This document shows positions 6,012-7,054 of a stretch of DNA of 7,054 bases, piece by piece (within the stretch, counting starts at the first letter, position 1; each line of letters starts with the position of its first letter). The stretch lies in the NCBI GenBank assembly GCA_019237515.1, contig JAFAGX010000502.1:1-7054 (forward strand), written 5' to 3'. The position numbers were made by a program, and so were the translations under genes. The notes beneath the pieces are model-generated. The model was not told where the DNA came from, made no database searches, and was given only the letters and a program-made list of their open reading frames with translations. Source of the stretch: Acidobacteriaceae bacterium. GTDB lineage: Bacteria > Acidobacteriota > Terriglobia > Terriglobales > SbA1.

Positions 6012-7054
6012 TTAAGCGCCGGTGTCGGGCATCAAAATCTCCCCTTGTAGAGCGGCTGTGAGGCTTTCCGTTTTGCGGCACAAGGAAAGAAATGTCTCGA
6101 GGCGAGCGGCGAGCACTTCGTCGGGTTCTTTCGAGATCCAGGCCTGCGCTGCCTGATCCAGATGTTCGAGCGAAGCCGCAAGGTTTTCGTCTTCGTGCGG
6201 CGGCTTTCCCTCCAGTTTGGCAGCCATGCCGTCGAGCGCAGCCGCTAGATGGTTATCGAAGTCCTGCTGTGCCGCTATGATCGCCGCCGGCAATTCAAAA
6301 CCAGGCTCCTTGGCACGGTATCTCCACAAGGCAACGCGGGTGATGAAGAGGATGCGCAGTTGCGGCTGCCACCGCAGAACATGACTGCGCTGGACCAGAT
6401 CGTGTTGCCGGTTACTGCCAAATTCGAAGACGACACCGTCAGCCAGCGCCCTCACCTGGTCAAAGTTGCCGGCAATGGTCTCGCGGAGGGAAAAGTTTCT
6501 TGCCTCGGCTACCCGACGGTCAGAAGATACGGGCTCGCGTGCGAATTGGGCCAGCAATCGCAGGCCAGAGACAAATGTCTTCCTCATTTTCACAGCCGCC
6601 GGAGCGCCCCCGATCTGATCAAAGACAAGCCACATCATGGAGAGTCCGAGCAGCACGCCGACGACGCGATCCCGGGCAATGGCAAGCGAGGTTTGAATCT
6701 TAAACTCCTGCAAATTAATGAGGTAAAAAGCCAACGCGAGCTGCAATCCGAAGTAGGACAGACGAGGGCTGGAGGTAAGGATCCAGGAGGCAAGCACGGT
6801 AACGGCAATGAAGAGAACGGTGAACCCAGCAATGGAATCGAGGTAGGGCAGGATGAAAATCTGCGCCCCCATACCAATCAGAAAACCGCCGACCAGGGCC
6901 CCACCGAAGCGCAGGACTTGCTTTTGACGGGAAGATCCAACTGTGGACAGCGCCGTAAAGAAGCAGGTGGTGACCGCCGTGCTGATGCCGGGCCAGGCGA
7001 TGGCGTTATAGATGATGTAACAGGCGCTCGCAGCCAGACAGCCTCGGAGGGCAA
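6012..7054 (-). CDS. FUSC-family (MdtO-like) inner-membrane exporter, C-terminal part
   Basis: The frame is open from the right window edge to TAA at 6012, giving 346 residues of a protein whose start is outside the window. It opens with ALRGCLAASACYIIYNAIAW, then GISTAVTTCFFTALSTVGSS and RQKQVLRFGGALVGGFLIG, continuing to GAQIFILPYLDSIAGF. These are hallmark stretches of the FUSC/aromatic-acid-exporter domain and look closest to E. coli MdtO. About five membrane segments follow each other up to DRVVGVLLGLSMMWLVFDQIG, then about 190 soluble, helix-rich cytoplasmic residues. Family members are thought to export aromatic acids or drugs with an HlyD-type adaptor and an outer-membrane channel; mdtN- and mdtP-like partners, if present, are not in this window. 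MdtO is about 680 residues long, so roughly half the protein is probably missing here. The substrate is unknown. Confidence 0.85.
   Translation of the reverse strand, partial: ALRGCLAASACYIIYNAIAWPGISTAVTTCFFTALSTVGSSRQKQVLRFGGALVGGFLIGMGAQIFILPYLDSIAGFTVLFIAVTVLASWILTSSPRLSYFGLQLALAFYLINLQEFKIQTSLAIARDRVVGVLLGLSMMWLVFDQIGGAPAAVKMRKTFVSGLRLLAQFAREPVSSDRRVAEARNFSLRETIAGNFDQVRALADGVVFEFGSNRQHDLVQRSHVLRWQPQLRILFITRVALWRYRAKEPGFELPAAIIAAQQDFDNHLAAALDGMAAKLEGKPPHEDENLAASLEHLDQAAQAWISKEPDEVLAARLETFLSLCRKTESLTAALQGEILMPDTGA

Overview
The window reads like a chromosomal segment of an Acidobacteriota bacterium, probably of the Terriglobia/Koribacter type. This is inferred from protein style and no database was searched. 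The clues are a TonB-family protein with a Gly/Val-rich linker and a 'VIPLYRIETLPK'-type exit from its membrane helix, and a carboxypeptidase-regulatory-domain protein with the 'GNAILP...LLHQDPRYF' and 'CQGDNGKSQPNYS' motifs that recur in that phylum. Every gene I accept lies on the minus strand, so transcription runs from the right edge of the window to the left.

From right to left: (i) 7052-6012 is the C-terminal part of an inner-membrane FUSC-family exporter resembling MdtO, and its start lies outside the window. (ii) 6011-5435 is a 577-base gap with only a doubtful 104-codon frame. (iii) 5434-2661 is a tightly coupled pair: a DPM1/ArnC/GtrB-like polyprenyl-phosphate glycosyltransferase (GT2) whose end overlaps the GTG start of a GT39 (PMT/ArnT-like) membrane glycosyltransferase. 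Together they suggest synthesis of a lipid-linked sugar and its transfer to an acceptor on the outer face of the membrane. (iv) After about 130 bases carrying a sigma70-like promoter and an inverted repeat over the start codon, 2528-1656 encodes a TonB-family protein. It is followed 11 bases later by an exported protein (1644-601) with a carboxypeptidase-regulatory-like domain. (v) At the left edge, 385-1 holds a secreted protein of unknown function whose frame is broken by an apparent one-base loss near 110-112.

The window looks like envelope biology: export, lipid-linked glycosylation, TonB energisation and secreted proteins. I see no RNA gene, CRISPR array, insertion sequence or mobile-element boundary, and no clear undescribed system. 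The points most worth checking are the hairpin that would enclose the tonB-like start codon, the frameshift in the left-edge gene, and the unexplained gap at 5435-6011.
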